This document shows positions 24,706 to 35,800 of a stretch of DNA of 64,000 bases, piece after piece (within the stretch, counting starts at the first letter, position 1; every line of letters starts with the position of its first letter). Location: assembly GCA_019671005.1 (NCBI GenBank), contig CM033745.1, positions 13,692,921 to 13,756,920 on the forward strand, in the 5' to 3' direction. A program made the translations under genes and the position numbers. The stretch comes from Hibiscus mutabilis (lineage: Eukaryota; Streptophyta; Magnoliopsida; Malvales; Malvaceae). Under the pieces are notes generated by a model. It did not search any database and had not been told where the DNA came from. It saw only the letters and a list, made by a program, of their open reading frames with translations.

Positions 24706-26577
24706 TTTGTATGTAGTCTCATAGACAAAAGGTAAATTATGAGAAGTCGATGATGTTCTTCAACAAAGGCACTCCATCAGATAGACGGACCCAATTATTA
24801 GACGATATTGGGTATTCGTGTTAGACAAAATTGTGCAAAGGGTCACTAGTTGGACGAAGTGCCCCATTTCTTATGACGGGAGAGAGGTATTTATTAAATA
24901 TGTTGCCCAAGCTTTATGCACCTACATCATATCATGTTATTTATTACCAGATAGCTTGTTAGATGACATTGTATCGGTTGGTCCTTTGTTTCTTGGAAAA
25001 CGTTGTGCCAACCAAAGTCTATGAGTGGTTTAGGGTTTCGAGACCTTAATCTTTTAATCTTGCTCTACTAGGGAAGCAAGTATGGAGATTGTGGAGAGAT
25101 TCGATTACGCTACTGGGCAAAGTGCTATTAGAGAAATATTTTTCCAATGGTAATATTTTTGAAGCGAAGATTGGTAACCGTCCGTCCTATGCTTGGCCCT
25201 GCCTATTTAACACGATTCAAACGGTTTAGAACGGCTATTCTTGGCGGGTGGAAATTAACAGTAAAACAGAGATTCATGCTTCGTCCTAGGGAGGATCTAA
25301 ACGTATGGTTTTCTCTGAACAGTATGTTAACAGTTCGATTCGTCCGCTATGTTGTGGTGAGTTCATGGTTCCTGGTCTGCCACAATGGGACAAGACGAAG
25401 GTGCATACAGTGTTCTCGACGGAAGATACCTCACGCATGCTAAGTTGCCCTATATCCCCGACATCTGAGGATGTGCTTATATGGGGTAATCACTCATCTG
25501 GCACTTACTCTACATGTTCTGACTATCACTAGTTGCACAGTTTAAATAGATCTCCCTATGTACCTTCTAAGTTGTGGAAAGTAACCAAGTATGTTAAGAC
25601 TCTACCAAAGATTAAAATTTTTGCTTAGCGTTTGGGTCATAATGCATTACCTTTGGGACAAAAAATGTGTCAATCTGGCATTAGTGATGGTTGTTGTACT
25701 ATCTATCAACAAGCTGATCAAGCTTGACGCATTTTGTTCAGAATGATAGATCGATATTACAACATAGCGATTAGAATCTTATCCTTCAGCTTGCTAGGGT
25801 TGACTCTCAGGTGATTTCTAGCATGAGCATGAGTGGTATAGAGTGGTTAGAATCAGTTTTACCCATACTATACCAAGATAGCTTTATTAGTTTGTTGGTT
25901 TTGATTTGGAATATATGAAACCGTAAAAATGTTTTTGTCCATGATGGCAATCTGCAACCACGAGAGTTGATTTTATGAATTCTAGTTGCCTTCGGTATGA
26001 CTACATTTCTGCCAATGGTCTTTTGGTTACGCACACGATGTCCATCTCATGTACTCGTAGGAAAAAAAACCTCTTACAGGTACTGTGAAAATCGATGTGG
26101 ATAGAGCCTTTATTCCAGGAATTGGTGCTGCTGCAATTGGGTTGGTGGCTCGAGATCATCATGGTTTAGTTATAGCTGGTAATGCTCGCCCCCTACTAGC
26201 TTTACAGAGGGCGAAGATGGTTGAGGCTAGGGCTTTTATCGTTAGTATCACAATAGCGATTGAGGAAGGCTTGCATTCTGTCATTTGCGAAGGCTGTGCA
26301 TCCACGGTGGTTCATAAGCTCGAGGACCTTGCGAATGATTTGTTCATTGTGGGGTTGATTTTATAGGATGCTCAAAGATTTCTTTTTCAGAATGATAATT
26401 TTCAGGTTCATTTTGTTCGTCGTAAAGCTAATCAAGCTACACATGATCTTGCATCTTGGCCATTATCTCGTGATGCACCTCTTTGATTCTTTCGTAAATA
26501 TATTTTATGTATTTTGAACTCTATAATACAAGATGCCATTTATGGCTAATAATAATATTATTCCCTTTCAAAAATAA
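24706..26577 (+). mobile_element. 5'-truncated L1-type LINE
   Basis: Flanked by TTCTATACAA at 24696-24705 and 26578-26587, a LINE-type target duplication. It contains the C-terminal part of a LINE ORF2 in broken frames and ends in an A-rich tail after a TAATAATAATATT stretch. It lies inside copy 1 of the local duplication. Confidence 0.85.
24818..26486 (+). pseudogene. LINE ORF2 fragment: end of reverse transcriptase, linker, RNase H
   Basis: The frame 24818-25024 carries the region after the reverse-transcriptase active site (SWTKCPISYDGREVFIKYVA, then a LLPDSLL stretch), usual in plant L1 ORF2. Next come broken pieces of the LALLGKQVWRLWRDS and EAKIGNRPSYAWP type (25050-25260). At 26085-26366 an RNase H domain is readable: KIDVDRAF, GLVARDHHGLVIAGNARPL, MVEARAF, and ICEGCASTVV where relatives have EGD or ESD, so the third acidic residue appears replaced by Cys. 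A stop at 26366 and shifts elsewhere show it is dead. Confidence 0.85.
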
Positions 26578-26745
26578 TTCTATACAAATTTTTAATATAA
26601 ATCTTCTATACAATTAAACATAATAAATATATAGGAAGTTTAAAATCTTTTAACGAGTTTAAAAATTAAAATGCGTGTAGTTACCGTTGTACTTTTAAAT
26701 AAACCAACTTAGCATTATATTTTCTTTCATTTAATATTTAGTCAA
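26578..26745 (+). repeat. Segmental duplication copy 1, last piece
   Basis: CTTCTATACAATTAAACATA through TTTTAACGAGTTTAAAA to ATTATATTTTCTTTCATTTA matches 29190-29335 in copy 2. Beyond 26745 the copies diverge. Confidence 0.85.
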
Positions 26746-26957
26746 TAATACTTATTGTAGTGATCTTGAAACTCTTTATACTCATACTCTATCGGATTTA
26801 CACATTGGGTTGTGGGGTTAATTGACCCCACTTGGATCTAAGAAATCATTGTAAAAGAAGAATATTTTGGGGAGAGAAAAAAATCAAATATACTTGAACC
26901 TACTTGATCAACAATGTGTACTTTAAAGTGATCAAACTCAAACAAACACCAAAAAAA
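26746..26957. other. No gene seen
   Basis: Short spacer between copy 1 and a MITE, with no domain, repeat or long frame. Confidence 0.5.
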
Positions 26958-27648
26958 GGGAAAACTACATATCTAGTGCCCCAACAATGCTCGTGTTACT
27001 GTTTTGGTACCTCAACTATTATTTTTGGCAAAATGGTACCCAACGTTACGTTTTTGTTATGTTTTGGTACCCCGACCGTTAAAAACTAACGAAGATGATG
27101 ATGTGGCTTGGTATAATCACAATTTTAGTCCAAAACACTTATATACATTATCAATTTAGTCCAAAATCCATCAATTTGAAACATCATCTTAATTTTGATT
27201 GAATTTTGTCACATCCCTTTCCCACCCTCTCGTATTCTTGTCGGTATCCCGATCGTAGAGTTTGGGTCCTCCAATGGACCCTGCATTAGCCCTCATTGAT
27301 CCGCAAATCCTAAAGTTTTGATTCTCCATAGCATGTTTTTTAAATTTCAAAACCCAAAAAAATGTTGTACCGGAAGAATAAGAAAATTGAGAAATTTACA
27401 ATTTTAATCCAAATATTAAAATATTGTTTAAATTGAATGAATTTTAGAATAAATTGATAGATTGTATAATTTTTGGACTCAGATTGTTATTAACCCAAGT
27501 CACGTTACCATTTTTGTTAATTTTAACCGGCAAAGGTACCAAAACATAACAAAAACGTAACATTATATACTATTTTGTCAAAAACAATAGTTAAGGTACC
27601 AAAACAGTAATACGTGCATAATTAGGGTACTAAATGTATAGTTTTCTC
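26958..27648. mobile_element. MITE with about 150-bp inverted ends
   Basis: The left arm (GGGAAAACTACATATCTAG, then TTACTGTTTTGGTACCTCAA and ACGTTTTTGTTATGTTTTGG) is complementary to the right arm ending ATGTATAGTTTTCTC. Both flanks are A runs, so a target duplication cannot be resolved. It has no coding capacity. The arm length suggests Mutator-like origin. Confidence 0.7.
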
Positions 27649-27949
27649 AAAAAAAAATCTACAAAACTGGAGTAAAAGATGGTGGTGGGCTACTTAGATA
27701 TATTTTTTAAAGTCTCACTTTTAACTTTGACATGCTTTGATTTTGATTTCTCAGAAATTTGAATGTATTCAATAGTTTTTTTATTTTTACATTGCAAAAG
27801 TTTTAATTTATTTAACTTTGACTTTTTTGAACACATTAAATATGAAGTTTAAATCCGCTATTAATTTTAACCTCACTATATAAAAATCTTGATTCTGCCA
27901 CTGAATATATATATATATATATAATTTGGACACTTATATTATAATATTA
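27649..27949. other. AT-rich spacer with an AT microsatellite
   Basis: No gene seen. It ends in a short (AT)n run near 27905-27922. The TATATAAAAATCTTGATTCTG word nearby is common in old plant transposon debris, a weak hint only. Confidence 0.4.
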
Positions 27950-28741
27950 GATTATGTTATAACATTTGCAAATAAAAATGAGAAATTTATGACTAAGACT
28001 GAGATTTGCCGCCATGTTAATTTTGAATTCTCCAAACTAAGATTTAATTAGCAGGAAGGGGATTATTTTATTTGTAGTGGATGGTGCTTGCTTGGACAAC
28101 GTCCTTGCCAATCATGGAGCGGCGGCTATACTCGCACTCGCAGCTCGTTGGGTTTTATTTTAGAATTATTAATGTAGTTTTCTTGTTAATATATTTTTAT
28201 TTTTTAATCATTAATAAAATTTACATATATTTTATAGATAAAATTATTTGTCGATATATAAATATTTTACAGACAAAATAATTGACCTTAAATCTTTTAA
28301 AATAAACACCAACCTACTTAATAAAATCCGTTCTTATTCAAAGAATCCTATTTAAAAAGATTCCTAACCATCTAAATTTTCATTATTATTTAAACTGAAC
28401 AAACATTATTATTTTTATATTACTTATTTAATTGTTAATGAAAAATAATTTCAAAATCATATGACAATGACAAGTATTATATTTATTTTTAAAATATCAA
28501 AAATACTTTAGACACACTTATCAACGTATTAAGATCTTTTGTGTTATTATTATTATTTCATTTAGGGTTTTTCAAATAAAACCCGTTTAACATCCTTAAA
28601 AAAATAGTCCAACTATACTCAAATAACGTTGAAATGTATATGCTTTGTCCTCAAATTTTTTTTTAAAAAAAAAACTTCAATTTTTTACTTTAGGTAATTG
28701 ATTAGAAATGATCAAATTATAATTAAATTCAAAAAAAACAT

Positions 28742-29165
28742 TTTTTTATGAGAAAAGAGTTAAGATTACGAGCCTCATTAAAAATCTTTATAAACGTAAA
28801 TAGAGAAAAAAAAAGTCATAGTGTTAAGTACAAAAACACACTAACATACGCCCAAGAAAACCCGGAATCAAATCGGTGACTATAAAGATTTTTTTATAAA
28901 TCTCTTCCTGTATTGTGCATTAAACATAATAAACATTCTAGCCTCTAGCCATCCTAATAAAACCATTAACAGCACTAAAAAACCTATAAAATCCGCACTT
29001 CCTAACCTCTAACAAGAAGATCTCGTATACGCACAACCAGAGCACTATCGGCTAAGGCTATGAACTCACAACACAAAATTTGTATCACGGTCCTATTGTC
29101 CAGCTCCAATTCTATCCTCCGAAAGCCAGGATGCCATGCATGCATCATGACATCAAGTGCCGCCC
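28742..29165 (-). mobile_element. LINE 3' fragment with RNase H end
   Basis: Read on the minus strand from 29165, a broken frame gives RIELELDNRTVIQIL and ALADSALVVRIRDLL, the end of a LINE RNase H domain. This is followed by a 3' untranslated stretch ending in TTTAATGAGGCTCG and an A-tail (plus-strand T run at 28742-28748). It interrupts sequence that is continuous in copy 1. Confidence 0.7.
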
Positions 29166-29446
29166 ATAAATCTTCTATAATATTTTTTTATATAAACCTT
29201 CTATACAATTAAACATAATAAATATATAAGAAGTTTAAAATCTTTTAACGAGTTTAAAAAATAAAATGCGTATACCTACTGCTGTACTTTTAAATAAACC
29301 AACTTAAGCATTATATTTTCTTTCATTTAGTATATGTTCAGTTTTACGAGAAAACCAGTCAAACTTGACTTAAATTGCGGTCAATTATAACATCAAAACA
29401 AAATTAATTAATTTTTTTTATGAATCATTAAAAGACCACTTAAGAG

Positions 29447-32360
29447 TATGGATGTAAAAAACCCGACCCGACCCCGAACAAAACAATTATTTTTTTAGAA
29501 CTTGGTTTGACCCGAGAAAGCGATGACCAAAACCGATCTATAACCGACTGTTGTTGATTCGAACTCGAGTTGGACCTGTTACTGTAGTAACTGAACCCGA
29601 CCGAAAACGAATTGAACCCGAATTGAACATGTTACTGTGGATTCGGAACCCGACCTGCACTCGACTGAAACGAACCCGAAATCGAGACTAACCTGGCATA
29701 TAATCGATATTACCCAACTAAATCGACCCGAGATCCGATTTTACCATAACTATTTTGAACCCGACCCGTTAATTGACCCGACATGTTATTGACCTGACTT
29801 GATATTTACCTGACATGTAATTGAGGTGTCTATGATTTGATGAATTTATTATATTATAATATGATAAACTAATTTTCACCATTTAAATTATTAATTTTTG
29901 TGTTTAAAATATTTTTGTTAAATAATTCAATTATTAACTATTAATTTATTAAATTATATATAAGAATATATATATATATAAATTTAAAGTGTTGATAAAT
30001 GTATACTATTAATTTTTTAAATCAATTTAAAGTGTTAAATAATCTTTTTGTTATATATACATATATAATCAATTAAAAATATAAAAAAAAAAAAAATTAG
30101 ATTTAGATATTCATTCCACACTACTAAATTTGAAATTTTGTTAAATAATTCAATGCATAATAATAATTCAATATGCCTTTTAGTTGACACTATAGTCACT
30201 ACTAAGTAAGTATAGATATTCATTTGTCTTTTTTATTTTTAACTTAACTAAATTTTATTGATTAACTTGACCAAATTTTATTGGGGAAGATTGAAAACTT
30301 TTTGTTGATTTGATAAAAACAAAATGTTAGAAGGTTAACCGTTTCTATTTTAATGTTTTAAATTCATAGTTGTAATTATAATACGTTAATTTTAACTATC
30401 GTACACAAATTAAAGTTGTTGATACATAATTTTGGTGAAAATGAAGTAAACTTAAAGATGAATAAAAAAGTTTATTACAACTTAAAAATGTATTACAACT
30501 TAGTAAACTTACAAATGTACAAACTGAAATTATAAAATATGACATAAGTATTAGATAACAAATGTACAAACTGAAATTAAGAAATAAGATAATACTAAAT
30601 TTATTACAACTTAAAGTTTTTTTGTGTGAAAATTTAAGCTCTCAGATCTTATATCAAAAGTTTTACGAGGCTAAATGCTCGACTTTGCTACCAGAATTTT
30701 TCTTATCGAGCTCTCAAAAGATCTAAATGCTACCATCATGGTTAAATTATGGGTAACTTGATAGTGGAGAAATTTAATTTTTAGTCCATAAACCAAAATT
30801 AGGGACCAATTTGACAATTTGAAAGTAGAGAAATTTGAGAGTTCAGTGACTAATTTCACAATTTCATCATAGAACTAAATAGGGTAAATTTTGGCTAAAA
30901 ATTAAATCTTAGGAACTAAAATGAACAAAAACATCAGCATATTGAAATTATTAGACTAAATTACAAAAAATAGATATAAATAGGCTTCAATTTCATATAA
31001 AAATAAAATTTTAAGGACTAAATATAATTGTGGGGAGGGGATTGCTATATCCGAGATCCAAACTGTGGGGATACTTGTAACTAAATTGAATTAATTTAAA
31101 ACTTAAAAGTAAATATTAGAACTAAAATGCAACATTTTAAACGCAGCAGGACCTAAAAGGTAATTAATCTCTAACGTAAAAATAAGCGCCTTATTATCCT
31201 CCAAAATTCTGTCATTTCCTCCATTTTTTAACCATTTTTTTAATTAAAATGAATCGGTGAGAAGGAGGGAAAGAACCCGCCCAAATTTTTAGGTTGGGAC
31301 AATTATTTTTTTAATCCTTTCGACTTTAGATGTTTTTCATTTAAGCCCTTAATGTTCACTTTTAGGTTTTAGTTTAATTTAATTGAGTCTCAATTTAGGT
31401 TAATTTAATTGAGATTGAGCATTTAATGTTAGAGTTATTTTAATTAGGTGTGTAATTTATGCTTTTAGGTTTTAATTTAGACCAATTAGATATTTTTAAC
31501 CGAAATTGACCCCTATTTATTTTAAATTTTTGTAATCTAATCCAATATTTTTACTATGATGATATTTTTGTTCATTCTAGTCCCTAAAACTTTATTTTTA
31601 CCCGAAATTGACCCATATATATTTCTATTTTTGGTAATTTAGTCGAATAATATTTTTGTTTATTTTAGTCCCTACAATTTAATTTTTAGTCAAAATTGTC
31701 CCGCATTTATTTATATTTTTCACAATTTAGTCCAATAATATTTTTGTTTATTCTAGTACCTAAAATTTAATTTTTAGTCAAAATTGATCCCTATTCATTT
31801 TTTGTAATTTAGTCCAATATTTTTAATATGATAATATTTTTGTCCATGTTAGTCCCTAAAATTTTATTTTAATCAAAATTGACCATTATTTATTTCTAAT
31901 TTTTGTAATTTACTCCAATATTTTAAATAATGATGATATTTTTGTTCATTCTAGTGCCTAATATTTATTTTTAATGTGATTCGTGTTCGTGAAAGGCGTT
32001 AAATAATTCACTCAAAATGACCCAACTCAAAGTCTATCGACTATTTGTACCAAACTCAAACTTAATACGAATTTGAAACCCGAATTAACCCAACTTGAAA
32101 TGAAACCGACTTGAAATGAACCTGACCTAAAATTAAACCGACCTGAAATGAACCCGACCTGAAGTCTACCCGAGCCCAAATTAGCCCTTCAATTAACTGA
32201 TTCAGACCCGAACCGTTTTTACCTGACCTGAAATGAACCCGACCTAAAATTGACCCACATCCGACCCAAATCGAGTCGAAACATTAAATCGACTTGAAAT
32301 GACCTATATCCGATATGACCCGACCTGAAACCCATCCGATTACCTGTTTTTACATCCCTA
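29447..32360. mobile_element. Non-autonomous hAT-like transposon (2.9 kb)
   Basis: The ends TATGGATGTAAAAA (left) and TAGGGATGTAAAAA (right, minus strand) are imperfect inverted repeats of the hAT type, flanked by exact 8-bp duplications CTTAAGAG (29439-29446 and 32361-32368). Copy 3 of the local duplication holds the empty site with one such 8-mer (52720-52727, CTCAAGAG on the minus strand). Both subterminal regions (29457-29830 and 32020-32350) are crowded with CCCGACC/CCTGACC words, likely transposase-binding repeats. No transposase frame is present, so it would depend on an autonomous relative. Confidence 0.85.
31495..31980. repeat. Minisatellite inside the hAT-like element (about five units of 85-105 bp)
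   Basis: Units carry AATTGACCC, TTTGTAATTTAGTCCAATA, ATATTTTTGTTCATT, CTAGTCCCTAAAA and a TTTTTAGTCAAAATT-like end. A few complementary units occur at about 30700-31010, giving the core partial inverted symmetry. Confidence 0.7.
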
Positions 32361-33126
32361 CTTAAGAGGAAGTAAAAAAATGCATAATATGTTCACTCAT
32401 CAATTATAAATCACTAGAATCTTATAACACTTCTCATGTTAGTAAAAAATAATAATAATTTTAAATTAATAAAAATGTTTTTAAAATTAAAAATAATTAT
32501 TAAAAATAATTATATTTTTAAAATTTTAGAATTTATAAAATTATTTTTAAAATATAAAGAGTAAGGAAAAAGTAAAAATAGTGAAAGTGAAGAAATAGGA
32601 GAAGTGAAGGAATAATTTATATAATAAATTTTAATGAAAAGTGAATTATTACTACAATCTTATTAATATATATTATGTCATAATTTATTTATGAAAAAAC
32701 TTTGATACACAATGCAAACTTTAGTTTAAATATGCAGGTTTGTGTAAAATTAATTTTATACAACACGTGTATCAAAATTTTACTCTTTGTTTATTACACC
32801 AAACCAAACTCAATTAAAAATTTTAAAAATAAAAAAGTGGGCCATAAATAAAATATACAAATAAATAAAAAATAAAATGAGAATCAAATTTGAGTTTCAA
32901 ATATTTGGAAGATATAAATCTTTGAGTTATCTGAATCTTCAAATTTATTTAAAAATATGAATTCATTTTTAACCATAAATTATCTGAATATCCAAATTAA
33001 ATATTTGAAAGCATATAATAAACACGCCTTATGTTAAAGTCTTAAATAAAATTTCAATTGAACATAAAATTTTCTATATTCACTTTAATCAATATATGTA
33101 TTATGATAAATAGTGTACATTGTTGA

Positions 33127-33200
33127 AACTATAAAATTTATATTACAGCATCAAAATTAAAAAAAAAAACTATATAAAATTTATATTACAGCATCAATTA
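33127..33200. repeat. Short direct repeat upstream of the dirigent gene
   Basis: AAATTTATATTACAGCATCAA occurs twice about 43 bp apart, separated by an A run. It lies about 480-540 bp before the start codon. Confidence 0.7.
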
Positions 33201-33590
33201 TTTTAAAATTTAGTTAGTTTTATTTTTAATTTTTTATATATAAAATTTTAAAAAACTTCCTTAAAATTTTGGGACTCCCTTTTGGCAAGAGCTGCCCCAT
33301 TCATGAGTATGGATGGATATACATGTTATTAAATCGTTTAATACATAATTATTTTGCACATGATTAAAGTAAGAACTGTTTTTTGGTTGACTATTCATAT
33401 TAATCAACTTAATTTTATCTAAAGAGCTGTTTTTAATTAGTTTTTAAAATTTGTGCATGATTTTTATCAAAAATTCTTCTATGTAAAGATTATTTGTTTT
33501 ATGTCAAATTAGTAATATAATAAAAAGATAAAAGGACATTTTTGTCACTTCAAAAGTTCTTATAAACTATTTTTTAAGACTTACAAATTC

Positions 33591-33598
33591 TATATATA
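33591..33598 (+). promoter_or_regulatory. TATA box of the dirigent gene
   Basis: TATATATA sits 68-75 bp before the ATG at 33666, giving a short leader of about 40 nt. The start-codon context AAAAATGG is favourable for plants. Confidence 0.6.
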
Positions 33599-33665
33599 GC
33601 CCTGCAGTGTACGACAAGAAGCACAAAACCAAATATTAGTGAGGTAAAGATATTGAGAAAAAAAA

Positions 33666-34241
33666 ATGGAGAAACAGATTATATTAGTTGCATCGGCAAT
33701 GATATTTTGCGTCGCCATAGCACCGGTCTACGGCCAATACTATTCCGAAACTGTTACGCCACCTCCTCGGGTGGAGAAGATGACTAGACTCCACTTCTTC
33801 TTCCACGATATCCTCAGTGGTACAAACCCTGCTGCAGTCCCCATAGCCCGTCCTAACATCACCGGCGCGGGTCTATACCTCAGCTTGATTGCAACGGATG
33901 ATCCCCTGACCGTAGGACCATAACTAACATCGACGAGAATTGGAAACTCCCAAGGGATCTACCTATGGACCTGTAAAGACCCTACCCTGTTTGGTGCAGT
34001 TATGTACACAGATTTTGCGTTCACGAGTGGTAAGTTTAATGACAGCTCCTTTAGCTTGTTCTCACGATATCCGATAACAGAAATTGCTACTGCGAATGAA
34101 ACAAATATTGAATTGGCAATAGTGGGAGGGAGAGGTGCGTTTAGTATGGCCAGAGGTTATGCTCTTACTCGGGCAACTTATGTAAACGCCATGAATGGGG
34201 ATGCTAGTCTCGAGTTCAATGTTACTTTGTACCATTACTGA
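33666..34241 (+). pseudogene. Dirigent-family protein, intact except for one in-frame TAA (codon 86)
   Basis: Dirigent proteins are secreted, intronless-gene products that steer the coupling of phenoxy radicals in lignan and lignin-like synthesis at the cell wall. The frame starts at ATG 33666 and would make 191 codons, the usual family length. Residues 1-23 form a signal peptide (hydrophobic core, ending VYG before QYY). The domain follows: MTRLHFFFHDILSG (39-52), RPNITGAG (62-69), DDPLTVGP (78-85), then TAA at 33921-33923. The same frame continues with GNSQGIYL (93-100), YTDFAFTSGKFNDSS (114-128), AIVGGRGAFSMARGYAL (151-167) and ends NVTLYHY, the usual C-terminus. Four N-glycosylation sequons are visible. 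No frameshift is present. A TATA box and short leader are in place. It could be a recent pseudogene, a sequencing error, or a truncated 85-residue product, which would lack most of the barrel. I infer a pseudogene; the family call is firm. Confidence 0.88.
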
Positions 34242-34301
34242 TCCGGATTGCAGAATACCGAAATAGACATAAATAATTGATTTGGATACCTTTTGTTCTG
34301 G

Positions 34302-34383
34302 ATGCGACTTATTGGATCCGCTTAATTATTTAAATGGTATTCGAATGCGACTTATTGGATCCGCTTAATTATTTAAATGGTAT
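34302..34383. repeat. Perfect 39-bp tandem repeat in the dirigent 3' flank
   Basis: Two identical 39-bp copies, starting ATGCGACTTATTGGATCC and ending TTTAAATGGTAT, lie at 34302-34340 and 34345-34383 (period 43). They sit 60 bp after the dirigent stop codon, so they would lie in the transcript's 3' untranslated region. Confidence 0.9.
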
Positions 34384-34513
34384 CAATCAAGCCACCTATT
34401 ATTGAGCCAAGTGCAATTTTGAGTTATAGAGTTTAAAATTTAATGTGTCTTAATTTGTTCTTTAATGCCATGAAAAAAAAGGAAATAAATAGTATGAATT
34501 ATGTTGGGACTCC

Positions 34514-35137
34514 AACATAACACACTTGCGATGCATAAAAAAAAATAAATCACTTAAATAAATCTAATAATTAAATTAAACTTGACACACTTTTTTAAAC
34601 TAAAATTAATATATTTTTTTTTCTTTTCATACTTATTTCTATAATTTCACATATATAATCATTGAATTATTTTCTAACTTAATTAATAATTTTATTTTTA
34701 TTAATTTTTAATTAAATTATTATATATGTAAAAATATATTTAAAAAATCAAAATTTTAAAATTATATTAAAAATTGATTTAGCGAATCTAAACTCATGAA
34801 CATAATCTAAACGAATTGATATAATATTAAATTATTAATTTTTTAATTTAATTTAATATATATAATAATTTAATTAAAATTTTAATAAACATTAAAACTA
34901 TTAATTAAGTTAAAAAAATCAATTCAATCGTTATACATGTGACGTTATAAAAATAAAATGAAAAAGAAGACATCTACTAAATTTGGATTAAAAATATAAA
35001 ATCTTAAAACCATTTTTATTTTAAATAATGCATTAATAATAATTTTAAAAATATATAAAATGTTGTTAACTTTAATTTGATTATTATATTTATTTCAGTT
35101 GTTTAGATATTTTTATGCATCCGAAGTGTGTCATGTT
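34514..35137. mobile_element. Palindromic MITE downstream of the dirigent gene
   Basis: The ends AACATAACACACTTGCGATG and AACATGACACACTTCGGATG (minus strand) are inverted repeats that continue as ATGCATAAAAA. About 130 bp on each side of the centre (around 34615-34760 and 34830-34975) is also complementary. No frame is present and no clear target duplication was found. Confidence 0.65.
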
Positions 35138-35800
35138 CAAATCCCTTAATCTATATTTATTTCCTTTCTTCCTGGCATTAGCAACAAATTAACACATACA
35201 TTAAATTTTGTACTCTATATTACAAAATTGTAGTTGGCCCATTAAGTCACGCTACTCACATCAGGCTAAAGTCCTATGTCACCACCTAATTGAATAATTT
35301 ATTTATTTATTAAATTAAAATTATGACCAAATTAATAGAATGTGTAAAAGCAGATACCAAATAAGTAATTATATAAAATGTTGTTAATCGTCACGTCACC
35401 CTCTCCATTAGGCTTTAATAGTAGGTAACTAGATTGATACCATTTAAATAGTTAGGTGGTTATAATAACACAATTAGAAGTATGATGGTCATAACGAACC
35501 AACATTGTACTTAAGTGGTCATTTGAGTAGTTTACTCTATTTTGTAAAACTAAAAAAAATATTGTTTCTAAAAAAACTCTAAAATTCTCATTTTAGAAAA
35601 CTTAGACCTATAAATTCTTTGCCACTACAACAATATAGTCTCATGCCTCCTCCTCTCATCGTAAGAGCTACAAAACCCAATTCGTAGTTCGTATGTATGT
35701 CGCAATCGTCATTTATAACACTCTTTTCGTGTACATCTTTCGATGTTCAATTAACACTTCAATTGTCGATTGTGGTAATGAGTGTGTGTAACCCAAAATT
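35138..35800. other. No gene seen; probably LINE 5' leader at the right
   Basis: AT-rich sequence to about 35600, then a more balanced stretch directly before the LINE ORF1 start, likely its 5' untranslated region. No target duplication was identified. Confidence 0.4.

Larger units (their letters stand above)
27950..33020 (+). repeat. Segmental duplication copy 2, leading into the dirigent gene
   Basis: It matches copy 1 (pieces from 2274 to 26745) and inverted copy 3 (52150-54720). Its own pieces are 27950-28741, 29166-29446 and 32369 to about 33020, separated by a LINE fragment and an hAT-like element. The frame at 28081-28281 (MVLAWTTSLPIMERR) lies in the shared part but is not conserved in the other copies, so I do not call it a gene. 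Confidence 0.8.

Noticed and set aside
28081..28281. Frame MVLAWTTSLPIMERR in duplicated DNA, first suspected as a small gene
   Set aside because: Copies 1 and 3 of the block carry indels that break the frame, and no domain is visible.
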